Below are positions 33,610 to 42,197 of a DNA stretch of 64,000 bases, in pieces. The stretch is from contig CAZPVX010000006.1 of assembly GCA_964590135.1 (NCBI GenBank), positions 62,001 through 126,000 of the forward strand. The letters are read 5' to 3'. Both the position numbers and the translations under genes were made by a program. Source of the DNA: JBDHWI01 sp964590135 (GTDB lineage Bacteria > Chloroflexota > Anaerolineae > J036 > Brachytrichaceae). How positions within the stretch are numbered: position 1 is the stretch's first letter; each line of letters starts with the position of its first letter. A model generated the notes under the pieces. That model saw only the letters and a program-made list of their open reading frames with translations. It ran no database searches and was not told the DNA's origin.

Positions 33610-34137
33610 TCAATCTTGAGCGACGCGAAGGATTTCAGCCGCAACGCAGGCGTCGTTGTCAAAGGTGAGGCGCGCACCTTCGCAATACCCGGCCGCCGGC
33701 CCCCACTCCGCTGCATCGGCATGAGGCCGGCACGCTGCAACGCCCAGTTCGATCACGCCGCCATGTGTGACGACCAGCACGCTGCCGCCATCGCCGGCGA
33801 GCGCGACCAGTTCGCGCCACAGCCTCTCCAGGCTCTGCGCGTAACTTGCGGCATGCCGGCCTGTCTTCACTGCGCGCGCCACCTCGGCAAAGCTTGCATC
33901 CATGCTTATCTCGGTGCTGACAAGGCCATCCGCCGGCAGCAACTCGTCGAGTTCGAAATCGACCGCATAGCCCATGGCGATGGCTGTGTCGAATGCGCGC
34001 GGCAAAGTGCTGGTGGCCACGCGGTCGAAGTGACCCATGCTATTGCCTACTCGCCGCGCCAGCGATACGCCCTCCTGCGAGAGATGTGGTTGCGGTGCAT
34101 TGCGCTTGCTGTGCCGGCGGACTTCCAGGAATTTCAT
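33610..34137 (-). CDS. Histidine phosphatase superfamily protein
   Basis: A 175-residue protein of the phosphoglycerate-mutase-like fold. The phosphorylated His lies in VRRHSKRN, replacing the usual LxRHG motif with RHS. VATSTLPRAFDTA carries the second Arg, and VVTHGGVIE the catalytic second His. The short length and the RHS variant suggest a small phosphatase rather than a glycolytic mutase. It lies 10 nt upstream of sbcC on the same strand and may be cotranscribed. The substrate is unknown. Confidence 0.8.
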   Translation of the reverse strand: MKFLEVRRHSKRNAPQPHLSQEGVSLARRVGNSMGHFDRVATSTLPRAFDTAIAMGYAVDFELDELLPADGLVSTEISMDASFAEVARAVKTGRHAASYAQSLERLWRELVALAGDGGSVLVVTHGGVIELGVAACRPHADAAEWGPAAGYCEGARLTFDNDACVAAEILRVAQD

Positions 34138-34223
34138 CGTAGAGATTTGAGCGGTGAGTTTTGCATTCTAAATTGTTGCCGCGCTGAACTCAAGCAGTCA
34201 AATCAAAAATCGTCATCTGAAAA

Positions 34224-34874
34224 TCACAGCGACTTCCACTCATGCTCCACACGGCCATCGTCGCACAGGTGCAACAAGCCGATGCTCGGCCCGTGCCGGC
34301 CCTTGCGCCCGGCCGGGTTTGACACCGCGCCCGGGTTGAAATACAGCGTGCCGTCGATGGTGGCTGCGTGCCTGAGGTGGCTGTGGCCGAAGATGACGAT
34401 GGTGGCATTCGCCGGCTTCAAGCGCGCCAGCCGCGCCACCAGGTCTTCGTTCACCTTCGCCAGGCCGCGCTGCTGCTGAAGTCCCTTGAATTTGTCCAGC
34501 ACTGAGTAGATGAAGCTGATGTGACCGTGCGTCATCCAGATCATCTGGTCGCGCGCGCGCAGTGCAAGCGCAAGCGGCAAATCCTGATCATGGTAGCCAG
34601 TGCTGTATTGCCAGTGCAGATTGCCGCGCACGGCGTAAGTCGGCGCGATGGCTTCGAGCGCCGGCAAAATACTGGTCGATTCCAGGTCGCCGGCGTGCAA
34701 AATTGCGTCGCAGCCCTTCAGCAGATCGAATATCGTTCGCGGCAGCGCCGGCAAGCGGTGCGGCACATGCGTATCGGCTATCACGCCGAGCGTGTGCGCG
34801 TGGCGCAGATCAATGGATTGGGCTGGGTGAAGTGTGTTCAGATCAGTCACGATGCGGAGATGCGATGTTACCAT
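34224..34874 (-). CDS. YfcE/MJ0936-type metallophosphoesterase
   Basis: A 216-residue calcineurin-like phosphoesterase. Metal-binding motifs are visible in order: GVIADTHVPHR (first Asp and His), LHAGDLES (Asp), VRGNLHW (Asn/His, GNxx in place of GNCD), MTHGH (His) and FGHSHLRH (GHTH-type pair). These small enzymes cleave phosphodiesters, sometimes cyclic nucleotides. The ATG at 34874 lies only 7 nt from the divergent trpC start; a GTG at 34850 is a plausible alternative. It precedes the histidine phosphatase and sbcC on the minus strand. Confidence 0.85.
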   Translation of the reverse strand: MVTSHLRIVTDLNTLHPAQSIDLRHAHTLGVIADTHVPHRLPALPRTIFDLLKGCDAILHAGDLESTSILPALEAIAPTYAVRGNLHWQYSTGYHDQDLPLALALRARDQMIWMTHGHISFIYSVLDKFKGLQQQRGLAKVNEDLVARLARLKPANATIVIFGHSHLRHAATIDGTLYFNPGAVSNPAGRKGRHGPSIGLLHLCDDGRVEHEWKSL

Positions 34875-34881
34875 TCGCGCG

Positions 34882-35721
34882 ATGCAAACACCGCAACGCA
34901 ACATCCTTGACGAAATTCTGGCGCACAAGCGTGAGACAGAGCTGCCGGCGCGCAAACGCGCAATGCCGCCAGATGAAGTGCGGCGTTTGGCTGAAGCGCA
35001 GCCCGCGCCGACGCGCGACTTCGCCGGCGCGCTGCACCGCGCAGATGGCAATGTCGCGCTCATTGCCGAGGTGAAGCGCGCCTCACCGTCAAAGGGCGAT
35101 CTCGCGAAGGGCGTATTCGATCCAGTGGCGCTCGCCACCATCTACGAAACCAACGGCGCTGCCTGCATCAGCGTGCTGACCGACGAGAATTACTTCAAAG
35201 GGTCACTCGATCATCTACGCGCGGTGAGGCAAAGGGTGAAAATTCCGCTGTTGCGCAAGGACTTCATCGTCGACCCCTATCAACTCTACGAAGCGCGCGC
35301 CGCCGGCGCTGATGCCGCGCTGCTCATCGTGGCTGCGCTCGATGACGCAACTTTGCGCGATCTGCATGCGCTGGCTTGCGAGTTGACTCTCACCCCATTG
35401 GTGGAAGTGCATGATGCGGCAGAAGCGGAGCGAGCGGTGCGCGCCGGCGCGGGCGTGATCGGCGTGAACAACCGCGATCTGCGCACATTCAGGGTGGACA
35501 TCGAGACAACGCGCGCGTGCGCGGAGAGATTGGCGCGTGAAGGATGGAGAGCCGGTGTTTCACAATCGCTCATCGCAGAGAGCGGCATCTTCACGCCGAC
35601 GGACGTGACACGGGTGGCCGGCATGGGCGCGAATGCGATTCTCGTCGGCGAGTCGATCATCACCGCTGGCGATCTGGCGGCGCAAGTGCAGGCGCTCGCC
35701 AGCGTGCCGCGCCGGCGCTGA
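34882..35721 (+). CDS. trpC: Indole-3-glycerol phosphate synthase
   Basis: Closes the indole ring in tryptophan biosynthesis. The 279-residue TIM-barrel protein contains LIAEVKRASPSKGDL (catalytic Lys and Glu region), SVLTDENYFKGS, PLLRKDFIVDPYQLYEARAAGADAALLI, GVNNRDLRTFRVD and IAESGIFTPTDV, all standard TrpC blocks. From ATG 34882 the N-terminus (NILDEILAHKR) is correct. No other trp gene is in the window, so this trpC is isolated. A strong terminator follows at 35762-35794. Confidence 0.97.
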   Translation: MQTPQRNILDEILAHKRETELPARKRAMPPDEVRRLAEAQPAPTRDFAGALHRADGNVALIAEVKRASPSKGDLAKGVFDPVALATIYETNGAACISVLTDENYFKGSLDHLRAVRQRVKIPLLRKDFIVDPYQLYEARAAGADAALLIVAALDDATLRDLHALACELTLTPLVEVHDAAEAERAVRAGAGVIGVNNRDLRTFRVDIETTRACAERLAREGWRAGVSQSLIAESGIFTPTDVTRVAGMGANAILVGESIITAGDLAAQVQALASVPRRR

Positions 35722-35761
35722 TCTCGCCGTGCAGGCGGCCAGCACTGCGCCGATCACGCAC

Positions 35762-35794
35762 AAACGCCGCCGGCGAACGTGGCCGGCGGCGTTT
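35762..35794. terminator. Bidirectional terminator between trpC and mscL
   Basis: A 13-bp perfect GC-rich stem (AAACGCCGCCGGC at 35762-35774, complement at 35782-35794) closes a 7-nt loop and ends in TTTT on the plus strand and TTT on the minus strand. It serves both convergent genes. Confidence 0.9.
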
Positions 35795-35811
35795 TCATAC
35801 TTCTGACTGGC

Positions 35812-36180
35812 CTACTTCTGGCGCTTCAGCAAATCTCGAATCTCGGTGAGCAGCGCGACATCTGCCGGCGGAGCTGCCGGCGCGGCTTCCTTCTTCTTGG
35901 TCATGTTGTTGATCGACCGGACAATCAGGAAGACGACAAACGCAACGATCAGGAAGTTGATGATCGCTTGGATGAAGTTGCCGTAGGTGATATTGGCAGT
36001 GCCAACAGTGATCGCCAACGCGGTGAAATCAATTCCGCCAAGAATGACACCGACGATCGGCATGATGATGTCATTCACCAGCGAATTGACAATCGCGGTG
36101 AATGCAGCGCCGATAATGACGGCAACAGCCAGGTCGATAACATTGCCACGGTTGATGAAGTCGCGAAATTCCTTGAGCAT
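35812..36180 (-). CDS. mscL: Large-conductance mechanosensitive channel MscL
   Basis: Pentameric emergency release channel opened by membrane tension during osmotic downshock. The 122-residue protein has the amphipathic start LKEFRDFINRGNVIDLAVAVIIG, first membrane helix (about 15-40), a short periplasmic loop, and the second helix (about 66-88) followed by a charged cytoplasmic bundle with LLTEIRDLLKRQ. Order and length are standard. It stands alone, convergent with trpC. Confidence 0.98.
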   Translation of the reverse strand: MLKEFRDFINRGNVIDLAVAVIIGAAFTAIVNSLVNDIIMPIVGVILGGIDFTALAITVGTANITYGNFIQAIINFLIVAFVVFLIVRSINNMTKKKEAAPAAPPADVALLTEIRDLLKRQK

Positions 36181-36329
36181 GATGTTTCCTCAATCAAATG
36201 TATCTTGAATGTCGATGACTGGTCTTCGCTGAAAAGATTAACTCAACCACAAACAAATTACAACCACGCGCTCATAGACCAAAGTATTGTTTCGTTGTGA
36301 CAGGGCCGGTCGAACAGCTGAAAACACTC

Positions 36330-36335
36330 TATAAT
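36330..36335 (+). promoter_or_regulatory. -10 element upstream of dnaN
   Basis: A perfect TATAAT lies 57 nt upstream of the dnaN start. No good -35 sits at the right spacing, so this is a partial promoter prediction. Confidence 0.45.
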
Positions 36336-36392
36336 CCTTCACCCGAAACCAAATCATCGGGTAAATCATCCTGTCCCATAGAAGGCGCATTC

Positions 36393-37532
36393 ATGAGAAT
36401 TTCCTGCCTGCAAGAGAACCTCGCGCGCGGCCTGAACATCGTCAGCCGCGCTGTTGCGCCGCGCACGGCTACTCTGCCAGTGCTCACGCACGTGCTGCTG
36501 GCGACCGATAATGGCCGGCTCAAGATCGCGGCAACCAACCTCGAACTCGGTGTAACGTGCTGGATTGGCGCAAAGGTGGAAGACGAAGGCTCGATCACGG
36601 TGCCGGCGCGCACCTTCAGCGACCTCGTGGCTTTGCTACCGGCGGATCGCGTGGATCTGGAGTTGAACATCCGCACGCAAACCCTGCGCGTGCAAGCCGG
36701 CAAAACCGACAACAACATCAAGGGCATCGATGCACAGGAATTCCCGATCATTCCAACCTTCAGCGCAACCTCGGCGGTGTTCATCGAGCCGGCGGTGCTG
36801 AAGAAGCTCATCGCGCAGGTGGTGTTTGCGGCGGCAACCGACGAGAGCCGGCCCACCCTCACCGGCGTGCTGACCAAGCTGGACGGAGACACCATCACCA
36901 TGGCTGCCACCGACGGCTTTCGCCTGAGTGTGCGCAGCGGCAAGCTGAAGGAAGCTGTGCCTGAGTCGCGCACCTTTTTGATCCCGGCCCGCGCGCTTGC
37001 CGAAGTGGCACGCGTGATGGGCGAGCAGGAAGAAGCCATCGCCATCAGCGTCACCCCGTCCCACGGACAGGTGCTGTTCCACATGGCGAACGTGGACGTG
37101 GTGGCGCAACTGATCGATCAGAAATTTCCCGATTACGAGCCAATCATCCCCAAGAAGCACGACACGCGCACCGTCATGAACACCGCTGACATGCTGAAAG
37201 CGTGCCGGCAGGCCAGCATCTTCGCGCGCGATTCGCTCGACACCGTGCGACTGACTGTGAAGCCGGGCGAGGAGTTGGAGCCGGGCAAGGTGAAGGTGAC
37301 CGCCCGCGCCGATGCCACCGGCGATAACGAGAGTGATCTGGATGCCACAGTGAATGGCGAGGGGGTTGAGATCGGCTTCAACGTGAAATATTTGATCGAG
37401 GCGCTGTCAGCCATTGATGCTCCGCAGGTGGCGCTGGAGACCACCGCACCACAGCGCCCGGGCGTCATTCGCGCCATCGGTGATGACCAGTTCATGCACC
37501 TCATCATGCCAATGCACCTGCCGCGCAGTTGA
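36393..37532 (+). CDS. dnaN: DNA polymerase III sliding clamp (beta subunit)
   Basis: Ring-shaped processivity clamp. The 379-residue product from ATG 36393 has the three clamp domains, opening with MRISCLQENLARGLNIVSRAV and LPVLTHVLLATDNGRLKIAATNLE. AATDGFRLSVR is the middle-domain hallmark and the protein ends LIMPMHLPR, the normal C-terminus. An in-frame start at 36297 adds 32 unconserved residues. It is not beside dnaA or recF, so the usual origin gene order is not present here. A downstream inverted repeat separates it from the Lon-like gene. Confidence 0.97.
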   Translation: MRISCLQENLARGLNIVSRAVAPRTATLPVLTHVLLATDNGRLKIAATNLELGVTCWIGAKVEDEGSITVPARTFSDLVALLPADRVDLELNIRTQTLRVQAGKTDNNIKGIDAQEFPIIPTFSATSAVFIEPAVLKKLIAQVVFAAATDESRPTLTGVLTKLDGDTITMAATDGFRLSVRSGKLKEAVPESRTFLIPARALAEVARVMGEQEEAIAISVTPSHGQVLFHMANVDVVAQLIDQKFPDYEPIIPKKHDTRTVMNTADMLKACRQASIFARDSLDTVRLTVKPGEELEPGKVKVTARADATGDNESDLDATVNGEGVEIGFNVKYLIEALSAIDAPQVALETTAPQRPGVIRAIGDDQFMHLIMPMHLPRS

Positions 37533-37540
37533 GGATTTTT

Positions 37541-37591
37541 CCTGCATCCCGCGTCACATTCCAGCCAATTCAATGCGATGCGGGGTGCAGG
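37541..37591. repeat. Inverted repeat between dnaN and the Lon-like gene
   Basis: CCTGCATCCCGC (37541-37552) and GCGGGGTGCAGG (37580-37591) pair over 12 positions with one G-T wobble around a 27-nt loop. There is no T-run. It may be a weak terminator or a transcript-stability hairpin between two codirectional genes. Confidence 0.4.
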
Positions 37592-37610
37592 ACGCGCGTT
37601 TCGTCACTTC

Positions 37611-40127
37611 ATGCCCATCAAAATTCTCACGGCGGAAGAGGCGCGCCGCATTTGCGACCCAGCCTCATTTTCATTCAACACCACCGCCGACCTGCCCTAC
37701 ATCGACACCATCTTCGGTCAGCCGCGTGCCACGCGCGCCATCGATTTTGGCGTGAACATGGATGCGCCGGGCTACAACCTGTTTGTGATGGGACCGCAAG
37801 GCACCGGCCGCACGCACGTCATCACGCGCTATCTGAAGCGCGCCGCGCCGCAAGGCGCGCAACCCGGCGATTGGGTCTATGTTCACAACTTTGACGAGCC
37901 GCGCAAGCCCATCGCACTGAAGTTGAGAGCCGGCCAGGCGCGCAAACTGAGCGAACTGATGGACAGCCTGATGACGCAAGTGCAGCAGAAGATGCCGCTG
38001 GCTTTCGAGACTGACGCCTACGACGAAGCTGCCGATGCCATCGCATCCGCAATGCAAACTGCGCAAAACGACGCACTTGGCGCAGTGCAGGCTGCCTGCG
38101 AAAAAGACGGCTTCACACTGTCACACACCGCTTCGGGACTGGTCATCGCGCCCGCGACAAACACGCCGCTGGACGAAGCGAAGCTGAAAGCGCAGGCGCG
38201 GCTGAACGACATGCTCGACGACACGCTGCGGGCATTGCGCGAGATGGAGAAGAAAGCGCGAGCAGCATTCAACCAGTTGGATGCCGACGTGGCGCGCTCA
38301 GTTGTAAAGCCGCTGCTCGAGGATGCCGGCCAGCGCATCGATGCGCTGGCCGATGAAGTTGACCGTCCGGCACTGGCTGCCTATTTCGATGCAGTCGATC
38401 AAGATGTCGTATGGAATGTCGCTGCGTTCAAACCGGTGGATCGCGGCGGCGCAGAGATAGAGCCGGCAGCGCGGCGCATCTTCATGAATCGCTATCGCAT
38501 CAACGTCCTCGTCGACAATTGCGAGACCTGCGGCGCGCCGATCATCAACGAGGATTATCCGACTTACTACAACCTCGTCGGCCGCATCGATCGCGCCCTC
38601 AGCTTCAACAACGGCAATAGCATCGATCACACGATCCTGCGGCCCGGCGCGTTGCATCGCGCCAACGGCGGCTACCTCATCATGCGCGTGCGCGACCTGG
38701 TGGAATACGAGGATGCCTGGTTCGCGCTCAAGCGCAGCCTGAACAAAGGCTCGCTGACCATCGAAGAGCCGAATGCGCACACGCAACTCATCAACGCGCC
38801 GATGCTGGAGCCACAGGCTATCCCATTGAATGTGAAGGTGATTCTGCTGGGCAACGGCAACGAGTATTGGCAGGTGGCGCGCGACGAGGATTTCCGCTCG
38901 CTGTTCAAGGTGCGCGCAGAGTTCACTACACACATGCCGCGCACGCCGGAGAACGAGCAGGCATATGCATCCTTCCTGCGCAACCGCATCGACGATGAGA
39001 AGCTGATGCCGTTCGATCGCGCCGGCGTTGCTGCGCTGGTGGAAGAAGGCTCGCGCATCGCCGACGACCAGGAACGCCTCTCCGTTCGCCTCGGCGAGAT
39101 CGCCGACCTGGCACGCGAAGCTGCCTATTGGGCGAAACAGGCGAATCGCAGCGCGGCCACTAGCGAAGACGTGAAGACGGCATTGCACGAGCGGCGCTAT
39201 CGCATCGACCGCTATGAGCATGACGTGCGTGACTACACTTTTCGCGGCATGTATTACGTTGCCACCAGCGGCACAGCCGTGGGCCAGGTGAACGGGCTAT
39301 CCGTGACCGACGTGGTCGAATATGAGTTCGCGCAGCCCACGCGCATCACCGCGCGCAGCTACGTCATGCGCGGCGGCATCGACGACATCGACCGCGCCGT
39401 GAGCTACACCGACTCTTCGCACAACAAAGGCATCGCGCTCATCGATAGCTACCTCAACGGGCTGTATTCGCATGACCAGATCCTTACGCTTTCGGCGAGT
39501 GTCACCTTCGAACAGAGCAATGTGCAGCACGAGGGTGACAGCGCCACCTGCGCGATGCTGATTGCGCTGCTCTCAGCGGTGGCCAACCTGCCGGTGCCGC
39601 AGTACTACGCCATCACAGGCACGATGGATCAGTTCGGCTTTGTGCGTCCCATCGGCGCGACCAACGAGAAAACCGAGGGCTTCTTCGACACCTGTAAGGC
39701 GCGCGGGTTGGACGGCACACAGGGGGTGATTTTGCCGGCGACCAACGCCGTCGACCTGATGCTGCGCGAGGATGTCGTCGAGGCGATTCGCGCCGGCATG
39801 TTCAAGGTGATGACAGCGACGCACATCGATGACATCATTGAGGTGATGTTCAACATGCCTGCCGGCGTGCGCGGCGAAGATGGCAAATTCCCCGAAGGCA
39901 CCGTCCACGCGAAGGTCGAAGCGACGCTGCGTGAGATCAACGACAAGGCAAATGGCCACAAGCAAGGCAAGGGGAGCGGCGACGAAGAGGAAAAGAAAAC
40001 AGCGACTGGGAAGCCGGCGGAACCAACACCAGAACCACCCTCTGCCCCGCCACCAGAACCCAGCCCGCAGCCGCAGCCTGGCCCCAACCCGCCACCCGAG
40101 CCGGAGCCGGACGCAGAAGCGGAGTGA
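37611..40127 (+). CDS. Lon-related ATP-dependent protease (YcbZ-like)
   Basis: A predicted 838-residue AAA+ protease with a C-terminal Lon-type Ser-Lys peptidase. The ATPase loop is GPQGTGRT (61-68), with Arg in place of the usual Walker A Lys. A Lon-like insertion with coiled coil (about 130-260) follows. CETCGAPIINED and SFNNGNSIDHTILRPGALHRANGGYLIM precede the sensor regions. The peptidase has HEGDSATCAM (catalytic Ser644) and PIGATNEKTEGFF (Lys687). The last 50 residues are a Pro/Glu-rich disordered tail. The start at 37611 was chosen over 37578. Function is probably quality control; substrates are unknown. Confidence 0.88.
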   Translation: MPIKILTAEEARRICDPASFSFNTTADLPYIDTIFGQPRATRAIDFGVNMDAPGYNLFVMGPQGTGRTHVITRYLKRAAPQGAQPGDWVYVHNFDEPRKPIALKLRAGQARKLSELMDSLMTQVQQKMPLAFETDAYDEAADAIASAMQTAQNDALGAVQAACEKDGFTLSHTASGLVIAPATNTPLDEAKLKAQARLNDMLDDTLRALREMEKKARAAFNQLDADVARSVVKPLLEDAGQRIDALADEVDRPALAAYFDAVDQDVVWNVAAFKPVDRGGAEIEPAARRIFMNRYRINVLVDNCETCGAPIINEDYPTYYNLVGRIDRALSFNNGNSIDHTILRPGALHRANGGYLIMRVRDLVEYEDAWFALKRSLNKGSLTIEEPNAHTQLINAPMLEPQAIPLNVKVILLGNGNEYWQVARDEDFRSLFKVRAEFTTHMPRTPENEQAYASFLRNRIDDEKLMPFDRAGVAALVEEGSRIADDQERLSVRLGEIADLAREAAYWAKQANRSAATSEDVKTALHERRYRIDRYEHDVRDYTFRGMYYVATSGTAVGQVNGLSVTDVVEYEFAQPTRITARSYVMRGGIDDIDRAVSYTDSSHNKGIALIDSYLNGLYSHDQILTLSASVTFEQSNVQHEGDSATCAMLIALLSAVANLPVPQYYAITGTMDQFGFVRPIGATNEKTEGFFDTCKARGLDGTQGVILPATNAVDLMLREDVVEAIRAGMFKVMTATHIDDIIEVMFNMPAGVRGEDGKFPEGTVHAKVEATLREINDKANGHKQGKGSGDEEEKKTATGKPAEPTPEPPSAPPPEPSPQPQPGPNPPPEPEPDAEAE

Positions 40128-40175
40128 GCGAAAAGAATGCGCAGCGGCGACGGTGAGCAGGGTTGAAATAGCGCG

Positions 40176-40210
40176 CTGCGTGAAATGCGCACCGCGCGTC
40201 TATCACGCAG
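40176..40210. terminator. Possible terminator between the Lon-like gene and efp
   Basis: CTGCGTGA (40176-40183) and TCACGCAG (40203-40210) form an 8-bp stem enclosing a second small hairpin. It sits between convergent gene ends. No T-run is present, so confidence is low. Confidence 0.35.
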
Positions 40211-40219
40211 GTTGCGCCA

Positions 40220-40780
40220 CTACACGCGGGTGATGTAAGTGCCGGCGCGGGTATCGATGCGCAACGTATCGCCGGCGTTGACAAACAGCGGCGTGGTTAC
40301 CTTCAGGCCGGTCTCCATCGTCACAATCTTGGTGCCGCCGCCGGCTGCGGTATCGCCAGCGATGCCGACAGGCGACTCGGTCACGACCAGATCGACCGCC
40401 GGTGGGATCTCGATGCCAAGCGGCTCGCCGTTGTGACTCTTCAGCCGCACTTCCATGTTCTCCTTCAGATATGGCAGCGCGTCTTCCAGCATGCGTTCAT
40501 CCAGCGTGAATTGCTCAAAGCTGCTGGTGTCCATGAAGTTGTAGAAGTCGCCGTCGTGATAGAGATATTGCGCGGTCGAGTTATCCACGCTGATATCTTC
40601 CACGCGATCGCCGCTGGTGAAGGTCTTGTCCATCTGCGCGCCCGAGCGCAGGTTGCGCACCTTGACGCGCACGGTGGCATTGCCGCGGCCAGGTTTGTTG
40701 TGTGAATACTCCAGGACGAGGTAGAGGTCGCCATCGAGTTCAAATGCGGCGCCTTTGCGAAGATCATTGACGTCAATCAT
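40220..40780 (-). CDS. efp: Elongation factor P
   Basis: Helps ribosomes form peptide bonds at polyproline stretches. The 186-residue protein has all three beta-barrel domains, starting MIDVNDLRKG and ending RIDTRAGTYITRV. The tip of domain I reads NKPGRGNA, so the residue normally modified in E. coli (Lys34) is Arg32 here, as in Thermus and EarP-type proteins; the PGRG context differs from the EarP-type GRNAA loop. A start at 40792 is possible but ATG 40780 fits the family. The window's Lon-like protein has a Pro-rich tail, a possible EF-P client. Confidence 0.97.
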   Translation of the reverse strand: MIDVNDLRKGAAFELDGDLYLVLEYSHNKPGRGNATVRVKVRNLRSGAQMDKTFTSGDRVEDISVDNSTAQYLYHDGDFYNFMDTSSFEQFTLDERMLEDALPYLKENMEVRLKSHNGEPLGIEIPPAVDLVVTESPVGIAGDTAAGGGTKIVTMETGLKVTTPLFVNAGDTLRIDTRAGTYITRV

Positions 40781-40810
40781 GTGCGGACACAATTGTAACG
40801 GGTCGCCCGG

Positions 40811-41170
40811 TCATGCATTGCTCACCCGATACGCTACGATGACGGTATTGATCACGAAGGCAATGAGCAGCGCCAACCCGATGCGCAGGGCTGCTTGGCC
40901 GGCGCGTGGCCACAACACGCCCTTGCGCACGCCGGTGCGAAAGGAATCTTCCATGACCAGAACAACGATGAGCGTGATGATGCCCATCACCACCAGCACA
41001 GTCCAATTGACGATGACGATTGCAAACTGATTCCAGCCAAGCATGTAGGCCAGATTCAGCGCAATGGCGCGCGTGAGGAACATCAGCGCGACAGCGATGG
41101 CGCTGAGCGCCAACCACAGCGCATAGCAGGCCACATACAGTACGGGATTCGGTTTCGTCTGCGCTTTCAT
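40811..41170 (-). CDS. Small membrane protein, paralogue of the next gene
   Basis: A 119-residue protein with three or four predicted membrane segments (about 10-33, 50-72, 92-114). Its N-terminus, KPNPVLYVACYALWLALS, closely matches that of the 41272-41622 product (RPNPMLYVACYVIWFALC). Both have a charged loop with RTGV(R/E)KGxLW before the last helix. I recognise no named family. The two genes are a tandem duplication on the same strand, 101 nt apart. Confidence 0.7.
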   Translation of the reverse strand: MKAQTKPNPVLYVACYALWLALSAIAVALMFLTRAIALNLAYMLGWNQFAIVIVNWTVLVVMGIITLIVVLVMEDSFRTGVRKGVLWPRAGQAALRIGLALLIAFVINTVIVAYRVSNA

Positions 41171-41271
41171 TTTTCATGCAACGGGCGCGGTGAACAAACA
41201 GCGCCTGCCGCACGCTGCCTGCAATTGAACCATAGCCGGCCCGGAAAGACGCCGGCTGATCGAACAGCTTT

Positions 41272-41622
41272 TCAGCCCGCCATCAGTCGCGCCGCGCCAA
41301 ATTGCAGGATGTAAGACACCACGATCACGCCCACTAAAATGGCGGCAGCCACCAACGCGCGCTTCCACAGCAGACCCTTCTCCACGCCGGTGCGCAGCTT
41401 GTGCTCCGTCACCAGAATGATGACGATGAACAAGACGCCAAGCAGCATGATGCCGAATCGATCCACCAGCCCCAGGATCTCCTGCCGGCCGCCAGTGAGA
41501 TAGACCAGATCAAGCAGATTGGCGCGCAGGTTCACAATCAGCCAGAATGTCACAGCGCACAGCGCAAACCAGATGACGTAGCACGCCACATACAGCATGG
41601 GATTCGGTCGAGTAATGTTCAT
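41272..41622 (-). CDS. Small membrane protein, paralogue of the preceding gene
   Basis: A 116-residue protein with the same plan as the 40811-41170 product: NPMLYVACYVIWFAL start, a middle hydrophobic segment (about 55-75), the RTGVEKGLLWKRA loop and a final helix. Function is unknown. It lies 101 nt upstream of its paralogue and 21 nt after the 41644 gene, so all three may be cotranscribed. The shared core motif suggests a conserved membrane fold. Confidence 0.7.
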   Translation of the reverse strand: MNITRPNPMLYVACYVIWFALCAVTFWLIVNLRANLLDLVYLTGGRQEILGLVDRFGIMLLGVLFIVIILVTEHKLRTGVEKGLLWKRALVAAAILVGVIVVSYILQFGAARLMAG

Positions 41623-41643
41623 ATCTTCTTCGTCAACAGTCCA

Positions 41644-42135
41644 TCACCCCTTCAATGCAGCGGTGATGTCATTCATCAGATCACGTTCGGCATCGGCAAC
41701 GGCCTGACCGCCGAAACCAAGAAAACCACCTGTCTTGGACGATTGCGCAATGCGATGCGCAAGAAACAGCAGCCACTGGTGATAAGCGTCAAAATCAGCC
41801 GCGCCGGCCTTGGCGCGCAACAGTTCGCCGGCGCTGCGGCAAAACTGCATCGCCGCCTCGCGCGTTGCGCCGGCTTCCAATGCAGAAAACGACTCGCTGC
41901 GCTGCGCCTCAAAGGCGATATCGCCGCCCAATGCATCGCGCTCTCGAATGAGCGTCAGCACCAGTTGATTATCAGCAAATGACTGGTCGGCAGAAATCTT
42001 CCAGGCCTCAAAGAAGGCATTGCGCTCCTCCACCGCGCCGCCGGCCTGCGCCGCGATCATCGCCAGACATATCGCATCTGGCGTCTTTGCCAATATCTCC
42101 CACTCCTGCGACGTGAAACTATTTCGTGTTGCCAT
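41644..42135 (-). CDS. Conserved hypothetical helical protein
   Basis: A 163-residue, mostly helical soluble protein; I recognise no assigned function. It starts TSQEWEILAKTPDAICLAMIAA and has a conserved-looking C-terminal block SKTGGFLGFGGQAVADAERDLMNDITAAL, a motif I have seen in uncharacterised bacterial proteins. It has no signal peptide or membrane segment. It lies directly upstream of two small membrane paralogues on the same strand. Confidence 0.65.
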   Translation of the reverse strand: MATRNSFTSQEWEILAKTPDAICLAMIAAQAGGAVEERNAFFEAWKISADQSFADNQLVLTLIRERDALGGDIAFEAQRSESFSALEAGATREAAMQFCRSAGELLRAKAGAADFDAYHQWLLFLAHRIAQSSKTGGFLGFGGQAVADAERDLMNDITAALKG

Positions 42136-42197
42136 GTGCTTTCTTTTGATTCAGGCAGTATGAATAGATGAACCACCCATTCCGCCCCAAGTCTGCC

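Noticed and set aside
36181..36392. dnaN leader examined as a replication origin
   Set aside because: No TTATCCACA boxes, and dnaA/recF are absent; origin signs are not met.
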